In this document: one piece after another, positions 1 through 5,501 of the stretch | Layout of the letters: every line of letters begins with the position of its first letter | Position numbering within the stretch: the stretch's first letter is position 1 | Assembly (NCBI GenBank): GCA_018609925.1 | Contig: JAHEOG010000205.1 | Span: 1 to 8,116 of the forward strand | From: Gammaproteobacteria bacterium | Lineage (GTDB): Bacteria > Pseudomonadota > Gammaproteobacteria > Thiohalorhabdales > Thiohalorhabdaceae | DNA: 8,116 nucleotides | Direction of reading: 5' to 3' | Program-made: the position numbers and the translations under genes | The notes under the pieces: generated by a model | What the model was told of the DNA's origin: nothing | Seen by the model: only the letters and a program-made list of their open reading frames with translations | The model's database searches: none

Positions 1-1199
1 CACATGGGCAGGAAGATGCCAAGGGCGAGCAGCAGGACCATGGCCCCGATGATGGTGATCAGGATGGGCTCGATGAGGCTGGCCAGGTTGTCGATCTTGA
101 GGTCCACCTCGCGCTCGTAGAACTCCGCGACGCGCTCCATCATCTCGTCCACTGTCCCCGAGGCCTCGCCCACCTCGATCATCTGCAGCACCGTCAGGGG
201 GAACAGCTCCTGTCGGCGAGCGGTGTTGTAGAGGGTATCGCCGCGCTCGATCCGGTCCCGCATGCCGGCGATGCGCTCGGCGACGAACCGGTTGCCCACC
301 GCCCGGCTGACCACCTGCAAGCCCTCCACCAGGGGCACCCCGCTGCGGCCCGTGGTGGCGAAGCCGCGGGTGAACCGCCCCATGGCCAGCTTGAAGAAGA
401 TATCGCCCAGGATGGGGAAGCGCAGCTTCCACCGGTCCCAGAAGCGCCTGCCGTTTTCGGTCTGGATGTAGCGGAGGAAGGCATAGAAGGCCCCGACCAG
501 CCCGATCAGCACGACCCAGCCGTAGGTCCGGCTAAACTCGGAGATCCCGAGGAGGATGCGGGTGGGTAGGGGCAGGTCGGCGTCGAGGCCGCCGAAGAGA
601 TTGGCGAACTTGGGGATGACGAACACGTTCAAGATGACGAAGGCCACGGCGATGGCCACCAGAACCAGGATGGGGTAGCGCACGGCCTGCTTGGTGCGGT
701 CCCGGGTGTTCTTCTCCTGCTCCAGGTAGCCGCTCAGCCGGTCGAAGACGAGATCCAGGTTGCCGCTGGTCTCCCCCACGCGGACCATGTGGACGATCAG
801 ATCGTTGAAGAGGTCGGGGTAGCGGGCAAGACCCTCGGAGAGGGTGCGGCCGGCCTCCACCGACTCCCGGGTCCCCTGAAGGGCCTCGCGCAGGCGCTCG
901 TTGGGGGCCGACTGGGCCTGACCGGCCAGGGCCTGGAGGAGCGGGACGCCGGCCCGCAGCAGGGTGGCCATCTGCCGGGTGAAGAGGATCAGGTCCTCCA
1001 GCCGGACCCGTTCCCGGAAGAGCCAGCGCAGGCTCGCGGGGATTCCCGGGCCCTCGCCCCCGCGCGTCTCAGAGATGTCGAGCGGGATGATCTGGCCGCG
1101 GCTGAGCTCCTGGGCTACCGCAGACGCCGAGTCCCCCTCCAGGGTCCCGGTTACCGTCTCCCCCTGCGGGGTCCGGCCTCGATAGCGGTAGGTGGGCAA
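1..1199 (-). CDS. GspF/PilC/MshG-family inner-membrane platform protein (3' end cut by window edge)
   Basis: This is the polytopic inner-membrane platform of a type IV pilus, MSHA-type or type II secretion machine; in this family it couples the assembly ATPase to pilin extrusion. 399 codons are visible, so only the last few residues of a roughly 405-410 residue family are missing. The N-terminus (PTYRYRGRTPQGETVTGTLEG) is the classic start of the family. Two homologous GspF domains follow: residues about 68-190, with FTRQMATLLRAGVPLLQAL and HMVRVGETSGNLD, and about 270-395, with FTRGFATTGRSGVPLVEGL and QMIEVGEASGTVDEMM. Hydrophobic spans lie near residues 174-197, 227-246 and 376-398. The start is TTG at 1197-1199; GGGGGAG lies 8 nt upstream, no ATG/GTG/TTG occurs in frame just before it, and the family N-terminus begins there. 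The gene follows the ATPase gene by 85 nt, the mshE-mshG order of MSHA clusters, so MshG-like is the best guess; PilC or GspF roles cannot be excluded. Confidence 0.93.
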   Translation of the reverse strand, partial: MPTYRYRGRTPQGETVTGTLEGDSASAVAQELSRGQIIPLDISETRGGEGPGIPASLRWLFRERVRLEDLILFTRQMATLLRAGVPLLQALAGQAQSAPNERLREALQGTRESVEAGRTLSEGLARYPDLFNDLIVHMVRVGETSGNLDLVFDRLSGYLEQEKNTRDRTKQAVRYPILVLVAIAVAFVILNVFVIPKFANLFGGLDADLPLPTRILLGISEFSRTYGWVVLIGLVGAFYAFLRYIQTENGRRFWDRWKLRFPILGDIFFKLAMGRFTRGFATTGRSGVPLVEGLQVVSRAVGNRFVAERIAGMRDRIERGDTLYNTARRQELFPLTVLQMIEVGEASGTVDEMMERVAEFYEREVDLKIDNLASLIEPILITIIGAMVLLLALGIFLPM

Positions 1200-1207
1200 T
1201 GGCTCCG

Positions 1208-1214
1208 CTCCCCC
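1208..1214 (-). promoter_or_regulatory. Shine-Dalgarno for the platform-protein gene (fixes a TTG start)
   Basis: On the minus strand GGGGGAG sits 8 nt before the TTG at 1197-1199. It supports initiation at this TTG, which also gives the expected family N-terminus. The frame stays open upstream but offers no better start. Confidence 0.6.
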
Positions 1215-1219
1215 GAGGT

Positions 1220-1235
1220 TCCCGCTCCGGCGGGA
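1220..1235 (-). other. stem-loop between the ATPase and platform genes
   Basis: A perfect inverted repeat, TCCCGC-CGGA-GCGGGA on the minus strand, has 6-bp arms and a 4-nt loop. It lies in the 85-nt spacer just upstream of the platform gene's Shine-Dalgarno. No U-tract follows, so it is not a normal intrinsic terminator. It could modulate translation or mRNA stability, or be a chance structure in GC-rich DNA. Confidence 0.35.
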
Positions 1236-1284
1236 TGGCTGCCGTGGGCTCCCGGCCCCGCCCGGGCTGATGACCCCAAACGGG

Positions 1285-3009
1285 TCAGGCCGTCACGAAC
1301 TCCCGGAACTCCTCGTCCTCGGCGGTTACCCGCAGGACCTCCTCCAGACTGGTGATCCCGGCCCGGGCCTTCTCGAAGCCGGACCGGCGAAGGGTGCGGT
1401 AGGCGGGCTGTTGCTGAAGCGCCTGCTCGATCCCACGCCGATCGTTGTTGGCCACCGCGTCCCGGACCGCCGAGTCCACCTCCATCAACTCGTAGATCCC
1501 CACCCGGCCGCGGTAACCGGTATTGTTGCACTCGGAGCAGCCCCGGCCCCTATAGAAGGTGATCCCGGCAACCTTGTCCGGATCGATGCGCAAACCCTCC
1601 AGGACCGGTTGGGAGGGCTCCTCCGGGGCTCGGCAGGTCTGGCAAATGCGGCGAACCAGGCGCTGGGCCACGACGCCCCGCAAGCTGGAGGCCACCAGGA
1701 AGGGCTCCACGCCCATGTCGATCAGTCGCATGGCCGTTCCGGCTGCGTCATTGGTGTGCAGGGTGGAGAACACCCGGTGTCCGGTCAGCGCCGCCCGGAC
1801 GGCGATGCTGGCCGTTTCCAGATCCCGGATCTCGCCGACCATGATGATGTCGGGATCGTGGCGCAGGACCGAGCGCAGGATCCGGCCGAAGGTGAGATCG
1901 ATCTGGGGCCGCACCTGGATCTGGTTGACCAGCGGCAGCTGGTACTCCACCGGATCCTCGACGGTGAGGATCTTGTGGTCGAGGCTGTTGATCTCCTTGA
2001 GGGCGGCGTACAGCGTGGTCGTCTTCCCCGAGCCGGTGGGCCCGGTGACCAGGATGATGCCGTGGGGCGAGTGGATCAGGTGCTGGAAGGCATCCCGCAC
2101 CTTCTCCTCCATGCCGAGCTCCGGCAGACCCAGCAGGCCCTCGGACTGATCGAGCAGCCGCATGACGGCCGTCTCCCCGTGATTGGTCGGCATGGTGGAG
2201 AGGCGCACATCGATGTGATGGCCCTCGATGGTGAGATGGAAGCGCCCGTCCTGGGGGAGCCGGCGCTCGGCGATGTCCAGCCCTCCCATGAGCTTGAGCC
2301 GGGAGCAGACCGCGTTGGCGACCCGCCCTTCCGCCTTCATCCGCTCCTGTAAGACCCCGTCGATCCGGAACCGGATGCGCAGGATCTCGGCGTCCGGCTC
2401 CACGTGGATGTCCGAGGCCCCCTCCCGGACGGCCTGGGTGAACAGGGTGTTGAGCAGCCTGACCACGGGAGCGTCCTCGGAGCCGGGGCGCTCCTCCAGC
2501 AGCCCCTGGCCCTCCCGCTGCTCGCCCATCTCCTCGCCGATCTCCTCCGCCAGGGAGCTCATCTCCTGGCTGTGGGTATACAGGCGATCGAGGGAGCGCA
2601 ACAGGGACGACTCGGAGACCACGGCGGGCTCCACCTCCCGGCCCAGGATGCGCTCCAGCCGGTCCACCGCCATGACATTGGTGGGATCGCTCATGGCCAC
2701 CTGCAAGGAGCCGTCGTCCTTGTAGCGCAGGGGGATGGCCCGGAATCGCCGGGCCTGGGATTCGGAGAGGAAGCGGGCGATCTCGGGATCGACCTGGAAC
2801 TGGCTCAGGTCGACGTAGTCGATGTCGAGCTGCTCGGCGACGAAGCGCAGGAGGGAGGTTTCGTCGATCAGGCCCTGATCGACGAGGATCTGGCCCAGCT
2901 TCTTGCCGCTGTCCTTCTGGGTCTGGAGGGCGGCTTCGAGCTGCTCCTGGGAGATCTTGCCGTGCTGAACGAGGAGATCCCCCAGGCGGATCTTCTTCAG
3001 CTTGGCCAT
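1285..3009 (-). CDS. mshE: MshE-like GspE/PilB-family assembly ATPase with c-di-GMP-binding MshEN domain
   Basis: This is a hexameric cytoplasmic ATPase that powers pilus or pseudopilus assembly at the inner membrane. It is full length at 574 residues, with ATG at 3007-3009 and AAGGAG 8 nt upstream. The N-terminal MshEN domain holds two 24-residue motifs, R8-Q31 (RLGDLLVQHGKI...Q) and K37-Q60 (KLGQILVDQGLI...Q), separated by 5 residues; this is the known c-di-GMP-binding layout. An acidic linker (about 147-180) leads to the motor core: Walker A GPTGSGKT (323-330), Asp box LTVEDPVEY (348-356), Walker B IIMVGEIRD (388-396) and His box TGHRVFSTLHTND (409-421). Four cysteines (456, 459, 491, 494) form the CxxC...CxxC zinc site typical of assembly ATPases rather than PilT-type retraction ATPases. 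The gene lies 50 nt after the DUF2065 gene and 85 nt before its platform partner. MshE is favoured over GspE/PilB because of the N-domain and the order with the next gene; the system's identity is inferred. Confidence 0.93.
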   Translation of the reverse strand: MAKLKKIRLGDLLVQHGKISQEQLEAALQTQKDSGKKLGQILVDQGLIDETSLLRFVAEQLDIDYVDLSQFQVDPEIARFLSESQARRFRAIPLRYKDDGSLQVAMSDPTNVMAVDRLERILGREVEPAVVSESSLLRSLDRLYTHSQEMSSLAEEIGEEMGEQREGQGLLEERPGSEDAPVVRLLNTLFTQAVREGASDIHVEPDAEILRIRFRIDGVLQERMKAEGRVANAVCSRLKLMGGLDIAERRLPQDGRFHLTIEGHHIDVRLSTMPTNHGETAVMRLLDQSEGLLGLPELGMEEKVRDAFQHLIHSPHGIILVTGPTGSGKTTTLYAALKEINSLDHKILTVEDPVEYQLPLVNQIQVRPQIDLTFGRILRSVLRHDPDIIMVGEIRDLETASIAVRAALTGHRVFSTLHTNDAAGTAMRLIDMGVEPFLVASSLRGVVAQRLVRRICQTCRAPEEPSQPVLEGLRIDPDKVAGITFYRGRGCSECNNTGYRGRVGIYELMEVDSAVRDAVANNDRRGIEQALQQQPAYRTLRRSGFEKARAGITSLEEVLRVTAEDEEFREFVTA

Positions 3010-3017
3010 GTCCGCCT

Positions 3018-3023
3018 CTCCTT
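3018..3023 (-). promoter_or_regulatory. Shine-Dalgarno of the mshE-like gene
   Basis: AAGGAG on the minus strand lies 8 nt upstream of the ATG at 3007-3009. It is a strong ribosome binding site, so this gene can be translated independently of the hfl genes before it. Confidence 0.6.
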
Positions 3024-3035
3024 AACCGATGCCTT

Positions 3036-3050
3036 CGGGAGCCCGTCCCG
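3036..3050 (-). other. small stem-loop in the hfl/pilus-gene gap
   Basis: CGGGA-CGGGC-TCCCG on the minus strand forms a 5-bp stem with a 5-nt loop. It directly abuts the inverted repeat at 3051-3066. No T-run follows, so a standard Rho-independent terminator is not supported; a weak attenuator or processing site is possible. Confidence 0.3.
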
Positions 3051-3066
3051 GCTATACCACTATAGC
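3051..3066. repeat. inverted repeat GCTATA-N4-TATAGC overlapping the DUF2065 stop
   Basis: A perfect 6-bp inverted repeat with a 4-nt spacer covers the TAG stop of the DUF2065 gene (3060-3062). It is AT-rich in a GC-rich neighbourhood. On the minus strand it contains TATAGT, a 5/6 match to a sigma70 -10 box, but I see no good -35 at 16-18 bp. It could be an operator, a -10 element of a promoter for the pilus genes, or chance. Confidence 0.35.
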
Positions 3067-3254
3067 AGCCGGCGCACGATGAACAGCATGGCCACACCCA
3101 GGACCATGAGGGTCAGGCCGGTCCCCCGCAGCACGTGATCCGGCAGGGTAAACATGTAGGCCAGGGCCCGGCGCATCGATGCCGGGCTAACAAAGTAGGG
3201 AAGGCCCTCCAGGATCAGGACCAGCGCCACCGCCGATAGGAGCTCCTGCCACAC
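3060..3254 (-). CDS. DUF2065 (YjeT-type) small inner-membrane protein
   Basis: This 64-residue protein belongs to the DUF2065/YjeT family, which commonly follows hflC in gammaproteobacteria; its function is not established. The sequence gives two hydrophobic segments, residues about 5-22 (LLSAVALVLILEGLPYFV) and about 44-61, separated by a short basic stretch with the family-typical LPDHVLRGTG. The ending RRLL leaves a positive C-terminus. Length matches the family (about 60-65). The start is GTG at 3252-3254, 12 nt after the hflC stop and in the same frame as hflC. No purine-rich Shine-Dalgarno is visible (upstream bases CTCGCCCGCCCC), so translation probably depends on coupling to hflC. Its position suggests a membrane role alongside HflKC, but that is only guilt by association. 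Confidence 0.85.
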   Translation of the reverse strand: MWQELLSAVALVLILEGLPYFVSPASMRRALAYMFTLPDHVLRGTGLTLMVLGVAMLFIVRRLL

Positions 3255-3266
3255 GGGGCGGGCGAG

Positions 3267-4151
3267 CTATTCGGCCGCGTCCGGGGAGCGGGCTTCCGAT
3301 TGCCGGAAGTACCGGAAGTACTCCGATTCGGGGCTCAAGACCATGAGCTCGCCGCCCTGGAAGGCCTGCTCGTAGCTCTGCAGGCTGCGGAACAGGTTGA
3401 AGAACGCCGGGCTCAGGGCATAGGCCTGGTTGTAGGTATTGGTGGCCTCGGCATCGGCCTGGCCCTTGACCACCTCGGCCTTCCGGCGGGCATCGGCGAG
3501 GAGCTCCTCGCGGCGCCGGTCGGCCTTGGCCATGATCTCCTCGGCCTGCTCGGCCCCCTCGGCTCGATACTCGCGGGCCTCGCGCTCGCGCTCGGAGGCC
3601 ATGCGGTCGTAGACCGCCTGCAGGTTCTCGTCCGGCAGGTCGGTACGCTTGATGCGCACGTCCAACACCTGGATGCCGAGCTGGCGGGCCTGCTCGCTGA
3701 CCGATTTGGTCAGGTTCTGCATGACCTCGCGTCGCTCCCCGGAGATGGTCTCCTGCAGGTCGCGCTTACCGATCTCCTCCCGCAGCCCCGAGCGGATCAG
3801 GTCCCCGAGCCGGCTGCGGGCGGTGACGAGGTTGTTCACCGTCACGTAGAACTGCAGAGGCTGGTCGATCCGCCACTTGGCGTAGGAGTCGATGATCAGG
3901 TTCTTCTTGTCCCCGGTTACGTAGGTCCGCGCCTCGTCGTCGATATTCAGCACCCGGGAGTCGAAGTACCGGACGTTCTGGATGAACGGGGTCTTGATGT
4001 TGAGGCCGGGCTCGGTGATCGAGGCCACCGGGTTCCCGAACTGCAGGACCACCGCCGACTCGGTCTCGTCCACGGTGTACAGCGCGGCGGCCGCCGCGAT
4101 GATCCCCACCACCGCCACCGCCGCTATGAGGGACATCACCACGCGGCTCAT
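3267..4151 (-). CDS. hflC: HflC, SPFH-domain modulator of FtsH protease
   Basis: HflC pairs with HflK in a large inner-membrane SPFH assembly that encloses the FtsH AAA protease and tunes its access to membrane substrates. The 294-residue product has an N-terminal membrane anchor (about 5-25, with the bulk of the protein periplasmic in the family). The SPFH/band-7 domain follows (VDETESAVVLQFGNPV at 27-42, EPGLNIKTPF at 47-56), then the Ala/Glu/Arg-rich helical region (about 183-235, REREAREYRAEGAEQAEEI) and a short C-terminal tail (LMVLSPESEYFRYF). The length is typical of HflC outside the enterics; E. coli HflC is longer. The start is ATG at 4149-4151 with GGAGGAG 6 nt upstream, inside the hflK end. 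The ATG shares an ATGA overlap with the hflK stop, which points to translational coupling and 1:1 production. Confidence 0.97.
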   Translation of the reverse strand: MSRVVMSLIAAVAVVGIIAAAAALYTVDETESAVVLQFGNPVASITEPGLNIKTPFIQNVRYFDSRVLNIDDEARTYVTGDKKNLIIDSYAKWRIDQPLQFYVTVNNLVTARSRLGDLIRSGLREEIGKRDLQETISGERREVMQNLTKSVSEQARQLGIQVLDVRIKRTDLPDENLQAVYDRMASEREREAREYRAEGAEQAEEIMAKADRRREELLADARRKAEVVKGQADAEATNTYNQAYALSPAFFNLFRSLQSYEQAFQGGELMVLSPESEYFRYFRQSEARSPDAAE

Positions 4152-5407
4152 TGGTTGCTCCTCCCGCTGCGGATCTCCTCAAGGCGCTCCTGGAACCTCT
4201 GCCGAACATCCTCCACCCGCTGGGACTGGGACTTCTGCCCGTCCTGGGCCTGCTCGGGCATGGACTGGGCTTGCTGCTTGCCGCCGGCCGCTCCCTTCTG
4301 CTTGAGGATCTCCTGCAGGGGCAGATACATCAGGTTGCCCGACTTGGGCAGGTCCACCATGACCTTGTTGGCGTTGCCGAGGACCCGCTCCATGGTCTCC
4401 AGGTAGAGCCGCTCGGTGGTAATGTCCGGATTCTGTCGATACTCCTCGTAGACGTCCCGGAACCGGGAGGCGCTGCCCTGGGCCTGGTTCACCACCCGGG
4501 CCTGATAGGCTTCGGCCTCCTGCAGGATCCGCTCGGCCCGGCCGCGGGCCCGCGGAAGGATGTCGTTGGAGTAGGCCTCGGCCTCGTTCACGGCCCGCGT
4601 GCGATCCTCCCGGGCGCTGATCACGTCGCGGAAGGCCGGCCGGACCGGCTCGGGGGCCTGGGCGTCCTGCAGGGCGATCTCGTCGAGCTGCAGGCCGGTG
4701 CCGTAGCGATCCAGGATCTCCTGCATGAGGGTCCGGGTGTCCTGGGCCACGGCCGCCCGCTCCCGGGTCAGGATGTCGTCGATGGGGCGCTGGCCGATGA
4801 CCTCCCGGATGGCGGTCTCGGCCACGCCGCGCACGGTGCCGTCGGGGTCGGCGACATTGAACAGGTAATCGGCCGCGTCCTTGATGTGGTACTGGACGGC
4901 GAACTGCAGATCCACCACCGCCTCGTCCCCGGTCAGCATCAAAGCCTCCTTGGGGACGTGCATGGAGTCCTGGTTGCCATCCCGGCTGCGGAATCCGATC
5001 TCGACGCGCCGGACCTGGGTCACCTTGGGGGTGTGGACGGTCTCGATGGGCCAGGGCAGGTGGTAATGGAGCCCGGGCTCGGTGGTGACGGTGTGCTCGC
5101 CGAAGCGCTTGACGGCGCCCTGCTCGTCGGCGCCGACCACGTAGATACCGCTGGCCAGCCACAGGGCCGCCACCACCGCGACGATCAGGCCGATCCCCCG
5201 GCCTCCGATGGGGAATCCGCCGCCGCCTCCGCCGAAGGAGCCGCCGCCACCGCCGCTGCCTCCGAAGAGGCCGCTGAGGCGGCGCTTCAGGTTGTTGATC
5301 ACCTCATCAAGATCGGGAGGCTGCTGGCCGTTGCCGCCTCGCCCCCCCTGGCCCCAGGGGTTCTGGTTTTGACCCCGGTTGGGGCCACCGGGCTCGTTCC
5401 ATGCCAA
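4148..5407 (-). CDS. hflK: HflK, SPFH-domain modulator of FtsH protease
   Basis: HflK is the partner of HflC in the membrane cage around FtsH. The chosen start is TTG at 5405-5407, giving MAWNEPGG..., the hallmark HflK N-terminus, with AGGAG 7 nt upstream. The product is then 419 residues, the same length as E. coli HflK. A longer upstream reading would add a basic, non-conserved stretch and is rejected. Features in order: Asn/Gly/Gln-rich cytoplasmic N-terminus (1-30), PPDLDEVINNLKRRLSGLFGG (30-50), a glycine-rich linker (49-70), a transmembrane segment (about 71-92), then the SPFH domain beginning VGADEQGAVKRFGEH and EPGLHYHLPWPIE (110-122), a long helical region (about 290-350) and a Gln-rich hydrophilic tail. 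It is preceded by 94 nt separating it from miaA and overlaps hflC by 4 nt. hfq and hflX, which commonly stand between miaA and hflK, are absent here. Confidence 0.97.
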   Translation of the reverse strand: MAWNEPGGPNRGQNQNPWGQGGRGGNGQQPPDLDEVINNLKRRLSGLFGGSGGGGGSFGGGGGGFPIGGRGIGLIVAVVAALWLASGIYVVGADEQGAVKRFGEHTVTTEPGLHYHLPWPIETVHTPKVTQVRRVEIGFRSRDGNQDSMHVPKEALMLTGDEAVVDLQFAVQYHIKDAADYLFNVADPDGTVRGVAETAIREVIGQRPIDDILTRERAAVAQDTRTLMQEILDRYGTGLQLDEIALQDAQAPEPVRPAFRDVISAREDRTRAVNEAEAYSNDILPRARGRAERILQEAEAYQARVVNQAQGSASRFRDVYEEYRQNPDITTERLYLETMERVLGNANKVMVDLPKSGNLMYLPLQEILKQKGAAGGKQQAQSMPEQAQDGQKSQSQRVEDVRQRFQERLEEIRSGRSNQ

Positions 5408-5414
5408 GTCGGAT

Positions 5415-5419
5415 CTCCT
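5415..5419 (-). promoter_or_regulatory. Shine-Dalgarno fixing the TTG start of hflK
   Basis: AGGAG on the minus strand lies 7 nt upstream of the TTG at 5405-5407. With the conserved AWNEPGG sequence that follows, it decides the hflK start. Confidence 0.7.
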
Positions 5420-5429
5420 GCGCTGGCTT

Positions 5430-5444
5430 GCCGCCACTGGCGGC
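5430..5444 (-). other. GC-rich stem-loop in the hflK leader
   Basis: GCCGCC-AGT-GGCGGC on the minus strand is a perfect 6-bp, all-GC stem with a 3-nt loop, 10 nt upstream of the hflK Shine-Dalgarno. There is no U-run after it, so it is not a standard intrinsic terminator. It may mark the miaA mRNA 3' end after processing, or affect hflK initiation. Confidence 0.4.
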
Positions 5445-5459
5445 CGATAGGAACCGGGC

Positions 5460-5488
5460 AGTTTAGGCGGGTTGGGACGCCGGGACAA
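5460..5488 (-). promoter_or_regulatory. candidate sigma70 promoter for hflKC
   Basis: On the minus strand TTGTCC (5483-5488, 4/6 to TTGACA) is followed after exactly 17 bp by TAAACT (5460-5465, 4/6 to TATAAT). The -10 box is a local AT-rich patch in GC-rich DNA. Transcription would begin near 5450-5455 and leave a leader of about 45-50 nt carrying the stem-loop and the hflK Shine-Dalgarno. Spacing and position are good but both boxes are imperfect. Confidence 0.35.
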
Positions 5489-5501
5489 CCGCCGGCTCCT
5501 C

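Noticed and set aside
1192..2352. Long plus-strand open frames (also 2404-3138, 3300-4406 and 5829-6851)
   Set aside because: They lie opposite well-supported genes, have repetitive Gly/Leu/Arg/Pro composition without known domains, and have no suitable context as independent genes.
1748..3097. A 449-codon minus-strand open frame overlapping the mshE-like gene
   Set aside because: It is an out-of-frame shadow, very rich in Arg/Gly/Pro/His; the 574-residue frame over the same DNA contains every ATPase motif.
5200..5272. Glycine-codon repeat tract in hflK as a possible mobile or unstable repeat
   Set aside because: A Gly-rich segment just before the transmembrane helix is normal for HflK; the frame is intact and the repeats are imperfect.
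5430..5444. Intrinsic terminator after miaA
   Set aside because: The 6-bp GC stem is real but no T-run follows on the minus strand, so it was kept only as a stem-loop of unknown role.
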